Source: Paenibacillus tarimensis (GTDB lineage Bacteria > Bacillota > Bacilli > Paenibacillales > Paenibacillaceae). Taken from it: a stretch of DNA of 64,000 nucleotides. Location: assembly GCF_021532315.1 (NCBI RefSeq), contig NZ_JAKGAO010000012.1:293818-357817 (forward strand), in the 5' to 3' direction. Each line of letters opens with the position of its first letter. Positions within the stretch are counted from its first letter, which is position 1. Positions 54,612-62,644 of this stretch are shown one piece after another. Below the pieces are notes generated by a model. The model searched no databases. It was not told where the DNA came from and saw nothing but the letters and a program-made list of their open reading frames with translations. The position numbers and the translations under genes were made by a program.

Positions 54612-55333
54612 CGGCTCACCCCCTCGTACAGCAGCTCCGCCAGATGCATGACTCTAACGGGTTCGTTACGGTACCTGAGATGACCGGCAATATTCATGAG
54701 GCACGCCATATCTAGACCAACCAGTACTTCCGCATCCGTCTCGAGAACATGATCCGCTTTTTCTGCGACCATCGCACCCGAAATATCAGCCATCTTGACT
54801 GCGAAGGTGCCGCCGAACCCGCAGCAGTCCTCGGCAAACGGAAGCGGTACAAGCTCCATCTCCCTCACATGCCGCATCAGCTCCATGGGCTCGGCCTTTA
54901 CGCCAAGCAGACGGCTGCCATGACATGATGGGTGATAAGTCACCTTGTGCGGGAACACTGCTCCGACATCCGTAACTCCCAGCACATGAACCAGAAATTG
55001 TGTAAACTCATAAGACTTACGCTTCAGCCTCTCCGCTCTGTCCAGCCATTCGGGCTCCTTCTCAAATAACTTGGGATAATGATGAATCATACCGGTACAT
55101 GAGCCGGACGGAGATATGACAAAATCGCTGTCTTCAAATGCATGTAGAATCGTCTTCGCTGTCTCACGCGCTTCCTTCCAGTACCCGCTGTTGTAAGCCG
55201 GCTGGCCGCAGCAGGTCTGTACATCCGGAAAATCAAGTGTAACCCCGTATTTCGCCAGCAGCCGGACCATCGCTTCTCCGACTCTGGGATATATGGCATC
55301 ACTTAGACACGTTATAAACAAGGATACCTTCAT
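54608..55333 (-). CDS. lutA: Lactate utilisation protein LutA (CCG-domain)
   Basis: A 241-residue protein with two CCG domains: QTCCGQPAYNSGY (about 40-52) and EDCCGFGGTFAVK (about 168-180), plus single Cys in ITCLSDAIYP and YHPSCHGSRLL. These ligate noncubane or 4Fe-4S clusters as in heterodisulfide reductase and glycolate oxidase subunits. It works with LutB and LutC. It starts 36 bp after the rha repressor gene on the same strand, with GGGAGAG upstream. Confidence 0.95.
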   Translation of the reverse strand: MKVSLFITCLSDAIYPRVGEAMVRLLAKYGVTLDFPDVQTCCGQPAYNSGYWKEARETAKTILHAFEDSDFVISPSGSCTGMIHHYPKLFEKEPEWLDRAERLKRKSYEFTQFLVHVLGVTDVGAVFPHKVTYHPSCHGSRLLGVKAEPMELMRHVREMELVPLPFAEDCCGFGGTFAVKMADISGAMVAEKADHVLETDAEVLVGLDMACLMNIAGHLRYRNEPVRVMHLAELLYEGVSR

Positions 55334-55369
55334 CCTGCATCTCTCCCATGATTTAAAAAGGCCAGTAAA

Positions 55370-56128
55370 TTATGTCGTCTTCACATGTATCGAGCGCTTC
55401 CTGAGAATATTGCAGGCTTCCTCGTCCGCGCCGCTGTCGGTAATGACGGTATTCACCTGTGATAAATCCGCAACATGGGTGAAAGCCTGCACGCCAAATT
55501 TACTTGAGTCTACAAGCAGAAATACCTTATCCGCCATCCCAAACATTTTCTGCTTCACCCTTGCCTGCAGTTCATTCGATTCACTTACACCGCGCTCCAG
55601 ATGGACTCCCTTGCAGGAAAGGAATGCTTTGTCCACGTGATACGCGTCGAGCGAGCGTTCCGCCAACGGACCGATAAAGGACAGTGAACGCTGGGCGAGA
55701 ATGCCGCCTGTCGATATGACCTCAATCTTCTCCTTGCCGCTCAGCTCCATCGCTACCTTAATCGAATTGGTCAGCACCGTAAGCGGCAGATCCGGCATAA
55801 TAGAAGCCATATACCAGGCCGTTGAGCTGGCATCCAGCAGGATGCGCTCGCGAGGCTCAATCTGCCGGATCGCTTCCTCCGCGATTCGCCGCTTCTCTTC
55901 CGCATGGGTTATTTCCCGTTCGAAATAAGGGATTTCCGGCTGCTGATCCTTGACACTGACGGCTCCGCCATGTGAACGCCTCAGTTTGCCGGCCTGCTCG
56001 AGACGGTCCAGATCCCGCCGGATCGTCTCCTCCGTCACCTGACACAATTCACTTAGCTCGGAAACCCTGATGCTTCCCCTGTCATTTACCAGCTGTACAA
56101 TTAATTCGTATCGTTCTGCGACCAGCAT
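55370..56128 (-). CDS. rhaR: DeoR family repressor of the rhamnose operon
   Basis: A 252-residue DeoR-type regulator: N-terminal helix-turn-helix (about 5-60: IVQLVNDRGSIRVSELSELC and VTEETIRRDLDRLEQAGKLRR) with the GGAV turn, then a DeoR sugar-phosphate sensor domain (ILLDASSTAWYMA, VLTNSIKVAMEL, STGGILAQRSLSFIGP, KAFLSCKGVH). Known counterpart: B. subtilis RhaR (YulB), which senses L-rhamnulose-1-phosphate. It lies within the operon, 21 bp after rhaB, so it controls its own synthesis. Operator repeats lie before rhaEW. Confidence 0.88.
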   Translation of the reverse strand: MLVAERYELIVQLVNDRGSIRVSELSELCQVTEETIRRDLDRLEQAGKLRRSHGGAVSVKDQQPEIPYFEREITHAEEKRRIAEEAIRQIEPRERILLDASSTAWYMASIMPDLPLTVLTNSIKVAMELSGKEKIEVISTGGILAQRSLSFIGPLAERSLDAYHVDKAFLSCKGVHLERGVSESNELQARVKQKMFGMADKVFLLVDSSKFGVQAFTHVADLSQVNTVITDSGADEEACNILRKRSIHVKTT

Positions 56129-56149
56129 GCCGCTTCCCTCATTTCCTCA

Positions 56150-57622
56150 TTATGTTGGCAGGCTGGCGAGCAGCAGAAACCGGCCATAGGCCTCCTCCCA
56201 CCGCTCCCGGTCAAACGGCTCGTATACGCCGACCGGGAACGAGTCACGGATGACCCGCCGGGCTTCCTGCAGATCGGCGAAATCTCCGCTGGCGATCCAC
56301 TGGACAGCCAGATTGCCGATCGCACTCCCCTCAGCAGGACCAGTCCATACCGGTTTGCCGATTGCATCTGCCGTCCACTGGCACAGCAGCTCATTTTGAA
56401 TGCCGCCTCCCACCATATGCAGCCCTTCAAAACGCTGACCAGACAGCTGTTCCGTCCATTCCAGCACATAACGGTATTTTAAAGCCAAGCTTTCCAAAAT
56501 ACAACGAACAAACTCACCCGCCTGCTCAGGCTGTCGTTGTCCCGTACGCCTGCAGTACGCCTGAATCCTTGGACACATGTCACCAGCGTGCAGGAACAGC
56601 GGATCATCCGGATCAATAAGCGATGTCAACCGGTCCGCATCCTTAGCAAGCGCCACCAGCTCGGGGAATGTATAGTTCACGCCTTGGCGTTCCCATTCCC
56701 GCTTCATCTCCTGCAGGATCCACAGCCCCATAATATTCTTGAGCAGCCGGTAGGTATGATTAACGCCGCCTTCATTCGTAAAATTAAGGCGCAGCGCCTG
56801 CTCGGTCATAACCGGCTTCGTTACCTCCGTACCCATAAGCGACCAGGTTCCGCAGCTTAAGTAGGCAAAGCCCGGACCCGGTGCCGGCACAGCCGCTACC
56901 GCTGAGCCTGTATCGTGCTCGGCTGCCGTTATGACAGGGACAGGGTCAATCCCGAGCTCCCGGCAGAGAGACGGCTGCAGCTGTCCGGCTGCGGTGCCAG
57001 GGTGTACTACAGGACCAAAGAGCTTCTCTGGGATTCCGATTGCCGCGAGCAGGTCACCATCCCACCCACCTTGGAGCGGGTTATAGAGCTGAGTTGTGGT
57101 GGCATTCGTAAATTCGTTGACCATTTCACCAGTCAGATAATAGCGAAGCAGGTCAGGGATCATGAGAAAACGGTCCGCATTCTGCAGCAGCGGGCTATCC
57201 GCTTCCTTCAGAGCCGCCAGCTGATAGATCGTATTGAAAGGGAGAAACTGAATGCCGGTACGCGCGAATATATCCCCCTGCGATACCTTGGCAAAAACCT
57301 TATCCATCATGCCATCCGTATAGTGGTCCCGATAATGACAGGGATTTCCTAGCAGCTCGCCGTTTTTCGCGAGAAGTCCAAAATCAACCGCCCACGAATC
57401 AATCGCCAGGCTCTGCGGCTGCTCTCCCTTATGCTTCGCCTTCAATAATCCCTGCTTCAGCTCATGCAGAAGCCGGAGGATATCCCAGTGCAGGCGGCTG
57501 CCCGCTTGTACCGGGTCGTTCGGGAAGCGGTGAATTTCCTCCACTTCGATCTTGCGGTCCGTCAAGCGGCCGAGCAGCGCCCTGCCGCTGCTCGCACCCA
57601 GATCATAAGCGAGTATTGTCAC
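56150..57622 (-). CDS. rhaB: L-rhamnulokinase
   Basis: A 490-residue FGGY-family kinase that phosphorylates L-rhamnulose at O1. AYDLGASSGRALLG is the phosphate loop; SWAVDFGLLAKNG, HYRDHYTDGMMDKV, EFTNATTTQLYNP, YLSCGTWSLMGTE and MVGGGIQNELLCQWTADA are rhamnulokinase signatures. Its ATG overlaps the stop of rhaI by 4 bp (ATGA), so it is coupled to it. Confidence 0.94.
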   Translation of the reverse strand: MTILAYDLGASSGRALLGRLTDRKIEVEEIHRFPNDPVQAGSRLHWDILRLLHELKQGLLKAKHKGEQPQSLAIDSWAVDFGLLAKNGELLGNPCHYRDHYTDGMMDKVFAKVSQGDIFARTGIQFLPFNTIYQLAALKEADSPLLQNADRFLMIPDLLRYYLTGEMVNEFTNATTTQLYNPLQGGWDGDLLAAIGIPEKLFGPVVHPGTAAGQLQPSLCRELGIDPVPVITAAEHDTGSAVAAVPAPGPGFAYLSCGTWSLMGTEVTKPVMTEQALRLNFTNEGGVNHTYRLLKNIMGLWILQEMKREWERQGVNYTFPELVALAKDADRLTSLIDPDDPLFLHAGDMCPRIQAYCRRTGQRQPEQAGEFVRCILESLALKYRYVLEWTEQLSGQRFEGLHMVGGGIQNELLCQWTADAIGKPVWTGPAEGSAIGNLAVQWIASGDFADLQEARRVIRDSFPVGVYEPFDRERWEEAYGRFLLLASLPT

Positions 57623-58839
57623 CAGCTGGCACCGCCCTTGCCTCTGGCGAGTATATCCTGGCCATAGCTGCTCGACAGGTATACCCGCATGGGATCAACC
57701 GGAAACCCTTGTTCCTCGCGGAAAGCATGCAGCAGCGGGGTAACATCAAATTCAAATGCACGGCGAACAGCATCCTCTGCTCCCAGCACATCATGCTTCT
57801 CCTGCGCCTCCGCGATTTCCTCATGATTGATGAGCAGCGCTTTGGCAAACTGGGTCTGCGCGTTAAGAACGGAGCGGATCATGGCCGGTATTTTCTGCTC
57901 AATGTTGTGCGACTGGTCGATCATATAGGCAATATTGTTTACCGTACTGCGAATGGCAACATCCTCATCGCGGGCTGCGCTTAGAATCTGATAGAAGATA
58001 AGGAACAGCTCATACGGATTGGTTGTGCCTACAATTAAGTCATCGTCAGCATACTTGCGTGCGTTAAAGTGAAAGCCTCCCAGCTTCCCTTCATCAATGA
58101 GGTATGCGACAATATGCTCCACATTCGTGCCCGGCGCATGATGTCCTGTATCCACTAGTACCTGGGCCTGCGGGCCAAGCTTACGTGCATAGTTATAGGC
58201 CATGCCCCAATCAGCCAGATCCGTATGGTAGAATGCAGGCTCGAAGAACTTGTACTCGATGAGCATACGCATCTCAGGTGTAAGCGCTTTATAGAGTTCG
58301 CTTAATGCTTCATGCATCCATGCTTTGCGCTTGCGGATATCTCCCTGTCCCGGATAATTGGTTCCATCCGCAAACCAGAGGCTGATATCTCTAGAGCCGG
58401 TTTCTTTTGCAATATCCACACATTCGATCAGATGGTCCGTCGCTTTGCGCCGGATCGCCGGGTCAGTGTTAGTGACACTGCCCAACATATAATCGTCCTC
58501 CTGAAAGAGGTTCGGGTTGACCGCGCCGATCTTCAGGCCTTGATTTTCCGCATGACTGCGCAGCTTGCCATAATCGTCCACTTTATCCCAAGGGATATGA
58601 ATCGCCACTGATGGGCACAGTCCTGTGACACGGTGCACCTGCGCGGCATCATCCAGCTTTTCGTAAGGTGTGCGCGGAACGCCCGTCTTCTGGAACACTT
58701 TAAATCTGGTGCCGGAATCACCATAGCCCCAGGAAGGCGTCTCAATCTGGAATGCTTTCAGTTGCTCTTTGACCTGATTCAGATCGATGCCTCTAGCTCT
58801 CTGCTGCTCTTCAAACAGTGAATATGCGCGATCGGACAT
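57619..58839 (-). CDS. rhaI: L-rhamnose isomerase, RhaI type
   Basis: A 406-residue TIM-barrel isomerase converting L-rhamnose to L-rhamnulose. It is of the Gram-positive/Pseudomonas RhaI class rather than E. coli RhaA: IETPSWGYGDSGTRFKVF, GLCPSVAIHIPWD, DISLWFADGTNYPGQGD, LIEYKFFEPAFYHTD, VLVDTGHHAPGTN and GGFHFNARKYADDDL give the metal-binding Glu, Asp and His residues. The ATG at 58839 has AGAGGTG upstream; the longer frame to 58953 overlaps the preceding gene. Confidence 0.94.
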   Translation of the reverse strand: MSDRAYSLFEEQQRARGIDLNQVKEQLKAFQIETPSWGYGDSGTRFKVFQKTGVPRTPYEKLDDAAQVHRVTGLCPSVAIHIPWDKVDDYGKLRSHAENQGLKIGAVNPNLFQEDDYMLGSVTNTDPAIRRKATDHLIECVDIAKETGSRDISLWFADGTNYPGQGDIRKRKAWMHEALSELYKALTPEMRMLIEYKFFEPAFYHTDLADWGMAYNYARKLGPQAQVLVDTGHHAPGTNVEHIVAYLIDEGKLGGFHFNARKYADDDLIVGTTNPYELFLIFYQILSAARDEDVAIRSTVNNIAYMIDQSHNIEQKIPAMIRSVLNAQTQFAKALLINHEEIAEAQEKHDVLGAEDAVRRAFEFDVTPLLHAFREEQGFPVDPMRVYLSSSYGQDILARGKGGASW

Positions 58840-58876
58840 ATATAACACCTCTTTGTAGTGTGTTGGATGTTGGTCC

Positions 58877-59248
58877 TTAACGGACAGGGTACGCCATGAC
58901 CGACATAAGGGCATTTTCCGCCTGCGTGGAATCAAGACGGCTGTACTGCACAATCACATCAATATCGCTCTTGACCTCTATAGCATAGGGAACGCCGACA
59001 GGTATCGGCATTCCCTCCTTCATCAGCGAGCTGGTACGGATATGCTTCGTGCGCCGTCCGGGTACGACGACCAGAATGTCCTCCATTGGCTCCCGGTCTT
59101 CAAAAAATATGGTAAAACGAAGCAGTGCCTCTTCGGATGAGCAGTTCAGCACACAAACCGATTCATGACTCGTCAGTTCGCCTGAACTGTGCTCCGGAAT
59201 ATATCCGTCCGGAATTACCCAATGCTTTTCCCCTTTGGCCTGAAACAT
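58877..59248 (-). CDS. Anabaena sensory rhodopsin transducer (ASRT) family protein
   Basis: A 123-residue soluble protein matching the ASRT family (DUF1362). As recalled, Anabaena ASRT has AIAEGYIPP, SHETVCILN, PARRTKH and VQHTRLDSRQAENALLSTIAY; here I see VIPDGYIPE, SHESVCVLN, PGRRTKH, VQYSRLDSTQAENALMSVMAY in the same order. No rhodopsin gene is in the window. Family members in other bacteria lie in sugar operons and have been proposed to bind small molecules, so this is probably a sugar-linked sensor or accessory protein for rhamnose. AAGGAGG precedes the ATG at 59248; it lies 16 bp after rhaEW and 37 bp before rhaI. Confidence 0.88.
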   Translation of the reverse strand: MFQAKGEKHWVIPDGYIPEHSSGELTSHESVCVLNCSSEEALLRFTIFFEDREPMEDILVVVPGRRTKHIRTSSLMKEGMPIPVGVPYAIEVKSDIDVIVQYSRLDSTQAENALMSVMAYPVR

Positions 59249-59264
59249 CGCACAAGCCTCCTTC

Positions 59265-61334
59265 TTAACGAGTGAATGCCGCTGGAACGCCGCCGTCAAT
59301 CGTCAGCATGCAGCCGGTTGTCTTATCCGCCTTAGAGGATGCAAAAAATGCGATCCCTTCTGCAATATCTCTCGGATAGATGTTCACCAGCAGTGTTGTA
59401 CGCTTGCGGTAATACTCCTCCAGCTGATCCGGTTCAATGCCGTAAGCTGCGGCACGCTCGTTCCGCCAGCTGGAATTCCAGATTGCCGATCCCTGCAGAA
59501 TGGCATCAGGTAATACAGTGTTAACACGGATGCCAAACTCGCCGCCTTCGGCTGCAATACAGCGTGCCAGATGGGCCTCCAGTGCTTTCGCCGAGCTGTA
59601 AGCCGATGCATTCTTACCGGCGTATACGGAGTTCTTGGAGCCGATGAACACCATGTTGCCGCCAATCGCCTGCTCCTTCATGAGCTTGAACGCTTCACGG
59701 GCAACCAGGAAATAACCGGTCCCCAGCACATTAATATTCAGATTCCATTCCTTCAGGGATGTTTCATCGAAAGGACTGGATGTAGCAAGCCCCGCATTGT
59801 TGACAATGATATCAACGCCGCCATACGTAAGCGAGGTTTCCTTATAAGCTGCCGCTACTTCCTCTTCCTTCGTCACATCCATCTTGACTGCGATCGCCCG
59901 GTTGCCGCCATAAGCCTCATTAATTTCATCCGCAACCTTCTGTGCACCTTCCAGGTTCAAGTCGGCAAGTACAACGTGAGCGCCTTCGGACACCAGCCTG
60001 CGTGCGGTTTCACTTCCGATGCCGCCGGCTCCGCCGGTAATAAAGGCTACCTTCCGGGAGAACTCCACCTCAGCAGGCGCAAGTGACAGCTTATACAGCT
60101 CAAGCGGCCAGTATTCGACATTATAGGACTCGTTTTCGCTTAAGGAAACGAACTGCCCCAGAGCCGTTGCTCCGCGCATAACCGCAATCGCCCGATGATA
60201 TAAAGCACCGCTTACCTTGGACATCGACCAGCTCTTGCCGGTATTGATCATGCCGACACCTGGGATCAGAATAACACGTGGTGCGGCTTCGAACATGACA
60301 TCGCCCTCATGCTTGTTTCGCTCAAAATATGCTTTGTATTCTTCTTTATAAGCTGCAATACTCTCTTTTAGCTTCGCCTTCAGCCCTTCGACATCCTCCT
60401 CTGACGGCTTCCAATCCACAAACAGAGGCACTACCTTCGTATGAACGAGATGATCCGGGCAAGCTGCCCCCACCTGCGAGAGCTTCGGGCTGTCGTGACC
60501 ACCCACAAACTGCAGCACATCCGCTTCATCATCGAAGGTCAGGATCATTTTCTTCGCATCGCTGACTGCACCACGGATCGTCGGCATTACTGCAGCTGCT
60601 ATGCTCCGACGGACCTCAGCAGGAAGTGCTGCGTGCTTCTCACCGCCGAACAGCTTCTCATGGTTTACTCTCGCTTCAATATAAGCTTCTGCTTCATTAA
60701 TGATCTCAATAGTCTTCGCATAGCAGGCTTCCGATGTCTCGCCCCATGTAACAAGACCGTGCTTCTCCATCAGGACAAGCTCCGCTTTCGGATTATCCAG
60801 CACGCCTTGTGCGATCATCTTCGACAGCGTAAAACCAGGACGCACATAAGGGACCCATACAAACCGGTCTCCATAAATTTCTCTTGCAACCTCTCTTCCG
60901 TTGTCCGCGCAGCACAGACTGATAATCGCATCCGGATGTGTGTGATCCACGTGTTTGAACGGAAGGAAGGCATGCAGCAGCGTCTCGATTGAGGCACGAG
61001 GGTGCTTGGCATCAATCATACAGTTCGCCAGATACGCAACCATGTCTTCATCCGGCATTTCATCACGCTCGAACAGAGGACGGATATCCTCCATTCGCAG
61101 ACCTGTGAAATTGCCTGCCTTCATCGTAGCCAAGTCCGAGCCGCTGCCTTTTACAAACATCACTTCTACATCACGGCCGCGAAAATCCTTCACAACCGTC
61201 TTGCTGGAAGTATTGCCGCCGCCCCAGTTACAGACCCTCCGATCTGTGCCAATCAGGTTGGAACGATAGACAAGCTCTTCCAAGCCGCCTTGCAATGATG
61301 ACGCTTTCGAAGAATCCCATAAGCTTTGAACCAT
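59265..61334 (-). CDS. rhaEW: Bifunctional rhamnulose-1-phosphate aldolase / lactaldehyde dehydrogenase
   Basis: A 689-residue fusion. The N-terminal class II aldolase domain (about 20-410) has NWGGGNTSSK, KHVDHTHPDAII (zinc His pair) and LMEKHGLVTWG; it splits L-rhamnulose-1-phosphate into DHAP and L-lactaldehyde. The C-terminal short-chain dehydrogenase (about 432-689) has FITGGAGGIGSETA, NNAGLA and Y-x3-K in SAYSSAKALE; it oxidises L-lactaldehyde to L-lactate. B. subtilis RhaEW (YuxG) has the same design. First gene of the rha-lut operon. GGAGG precedes the ATG. Confidence 0.95.
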   Translation of the reverse strand: MVQSLWDSSKASSLQGGLEELVYRSNLIGTDRRVCNWGGGNTSSKTVVKDFRGRDVEVMFVKGSGSDLATMKAGNFTGLRMEDIRPLFERDEMPDEDMVAYLANCMIDAKHPRASIETLLHAFLPFKHVDHTHPDAIISLCCADNGREVAREIYGDRFVWVPYVRPGFTLSKMIAQGVLDNPKAELVLMEKHGLVTWGETSEACYAKTIEIINEAEAYIEARVNHEKLFGGEKHAALPAEVRRSIAAAVMPTIRGAVSDAKKMILTFDDEADVLQFVGGHDSPKLSQVGAACPDHLVHTKVVPLFVDWKPSEEDVEGLKAKLKESIAAYKEEYKAYFERNKHEGDVMFEAAPRVILIPGVGMINTGKSWSMSKVSGALYHRAIAVMRGATALGQFVSLSENESYNVEYWPLELYKLSLAPAEVEFSRKVAFITGGAGGIGSETARRLVSEGAHVVLADLNLEGAQKVADEINEAYGGNRAIAVKMDVTKEEEVAAAYKETSLTYGGVDIIVNNAGLATSSPFDETSLKEWNLNINVLGTGYFLVAREAFKLMKEQAIGGNMVFIGSKNSVYAGKNASAYSSAKALEAHLARCIAAEGGEFGIRVNTVLPDAILQGSAIWNSSWRNERAAAYGIEPDQLEEYYRKRTTLLVNIYPRDIAEGIAFFASSKADKTTGCMLTIDGGVPAAFTR

Positions 61335-61481
61335 TGTCTGTACCTCCGGACGTTATTAGTTTTCAATTCTATTTGCTGAGGCCATTATAGCATCTTTGTT
61401 TGTGTTTGAGTATACCTATTTCAAAATAAAACAGACATAAACAAAAAAATATTTAGGCAAAACTTTTACATATAAACAAAA
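61335..61481 (-). promoter_or_regulatory. Promoter region of the rha-lut operon with repeated ATAAACAAAA elements
   Basis: A -10 TATAAT lies at 61384-61389 (minus strand) with no good -35 at 16-18 bp. On the plus strand ACATAAACAAAA (61435-61446) and TATAAACAAAA (61471-61481) are repeated, and TTTGTTTGTG (61395-61404) is a partial inverted copy. These are candidate sites for the DeoR-type repressor. Confidence 0.5.
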
Positions 61482-61484
61482 CAA

Positions 61485-61514
61485 GACGACCATCCCCAAT
61501 AGGGACCAGTCGTC
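61485..61514 (-). terminator. Terminator of the hypothetical-lipoprotein pair
   Basis: GACGAC (61485-61490) pairs with GTCGTC (61509-61514) with further pairing (CCATCCCC/GGGACC region) inside; on the minus strand followed by TTGTTTTG. Confidence 0.7.
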
Positions 61515-61530
61515 CGTTAACACTTCTGTT

Positions 61531-61875
61531 CTACACTGAATCAATTGAATAGGCAGCCCGCTCTGTAATGAGGATCATTTGATGGTCACTAACTTCTGCC
61601 GCGGACAAGCCTTCAACCGGTATCTCGAATATAGGCTGCGGTAGCTCAGCGGGCTGACGATTATTAATGATCTCACCATAGCCGTACAGCATCAAAGCTA
61701 AGCCGTCCGTATAATCATCCACGGTATGAGAATCTCTATAGCCAATATGCTCGACATTCATCCTGATTTGATCGACGTCACCCTGCTCCCGTTTAATAAT
61801 CCGGATCGGCCTGTGTGTGTGCTCCTCAAACCATTTGGAAACCGTCTCAAGCAGCTCATCTGGTTGTCTGTCCAT
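61531..61875 (-). CDS. Uncharacterised protein
   Basis: A 114-residue protein I do not recognise. It is acidic and soluble with an N-terminal helix (PDELLETVSKWFEEHTH), beta strands (PIRIIKREQGDVDQIRMNVEHIGY) and a central Tyr/Asp-rich part (YTDGLALMLYGYGEIIN). No signal peptide or membrane helix. Its ATG lies 3 bp after the upstream lipoprotein gene, so the two are one operon. Confidence 0.6.
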   Translation of the reverse strand: MDRQPDELLETVSKWFEEHTHRPIRIIKREQGDVDQIRMNVEHIGYRDSHTVDDYTDGLALMLYGYGEIINNRQPAELPQPIFEIPVEGLSAAEVSDHQMILITERAAYSIDSV

Positions 61876-61878
61876 AGC

Positions 61879-62442
61879 TTACGAACGACCGCCTTGTTTT
61901 GTACGGCCCGACCTTGTCGTATTCGCAGTCTGATAGAGATCGGTTGTGCCATTAACCCCATAACCATAGATACCGGACCGGTTCCGGTCCACATGAGTCA
62001 TATCGTGCTGTATGGTCCCCTTATTTCCAGCTCTATTATGTTCTGCATGCTGTGCCTGAACACCAGCGCCACCTGTTCCACTGTTATTAGCCTGCGGGTT
62101 GGTGATTCGGCCGCCACGCTCGTTCATGCCCATTGTGCCAAATCCACCCGTCCCTAGTCCTGTACCATTCATGTCACGATCAACTTGATCACTATTGATG
62201 CCAGAGCGTGTCTGTCCTTGCTGAGCATTTGTCTGATTCCCAGCTCTGTTGGCCTGTAATGAGTCCCTCGTACGAGTGTACCCGACGCCGCCTTGCATCC
62301 GGTTGACTCCCTGCTGCTGAATTCGGCCGGTTCCTTGCGTTGTCATTCCGTTGTTTCCATTATTTCCGTTCGTTCCGCACCCCGTTAACAATACGCCAGA
62401 AAGCCCAGCTGCGACAGCTAATGACACTGCAGTTTTCATCAT
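61879..62442 (-). CDS. Low-complexity lipoprotein
   Basis: A 187-residue lipoprotein: hydrophobic N-terminus, lipobox LLTGCG with Cys near residue 22, and then a mature part made almost only of Gly, Asn, Gln, Thr, Arg and Ser (GTNGNNGNNG, QQQGVNRMQGG, GTGLGTGGFGTMGMN). The make-up recalls spore-associated YhcN/YlaJ-type lipoproteins, but their conserved domain is missing. Probably a flexible surface protein on the membrane outer face. AAAGGGAGG precedes the ATG. First gene of the pair with 61531-61875. Confidence 0.68.
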   Translation of the reverse strand: MMKTAVSLAVAAGLSGVLLTGCGTNGNNGNNGMTTQGTGRIQQQGVNRMQGGVGYTRTRDSLQANRAGNQTNAQQGQTRSGINSDQVDRDMNGTGLGTGGFGTMGMNERGGRITNPQANNSGTGGAGVQAQHAEHNRAGNKGTIQHDMTHVDRNRSGIYGYGVNGTTDLYQTANTTRSGRTKQGGRS

Positions 62443-62644
62443 TGTTTATGGCCTCCCTTTTACAATATACCGTTTGATCGTCCATTACTCTGTCTTACTA
62501 TCCCTACAATACCCGAATGCTAAAGCATGAAGTTGTTGGAAATGCTAGCAAACTGCTGATGTGAATGAGGATATCGGTAAGCAGGGAATAGTACATGGTA
62601 TCGATATTTGAGTTTGATTGCGGTTAAGATTAGAAAGGAAGTGC

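Noticed and set aside
58840..58953. Extension of the rhamnose isomerase frame
   Set aside because: It runs into the ASRT-like gene, and the ATG at 58839 has a good ribosome site.
58877..59248. Light-sensing rhodopsin signalling system
   Set aside because: No opsin gene is present; position in the rhamnose operon points to sugar metabolism.
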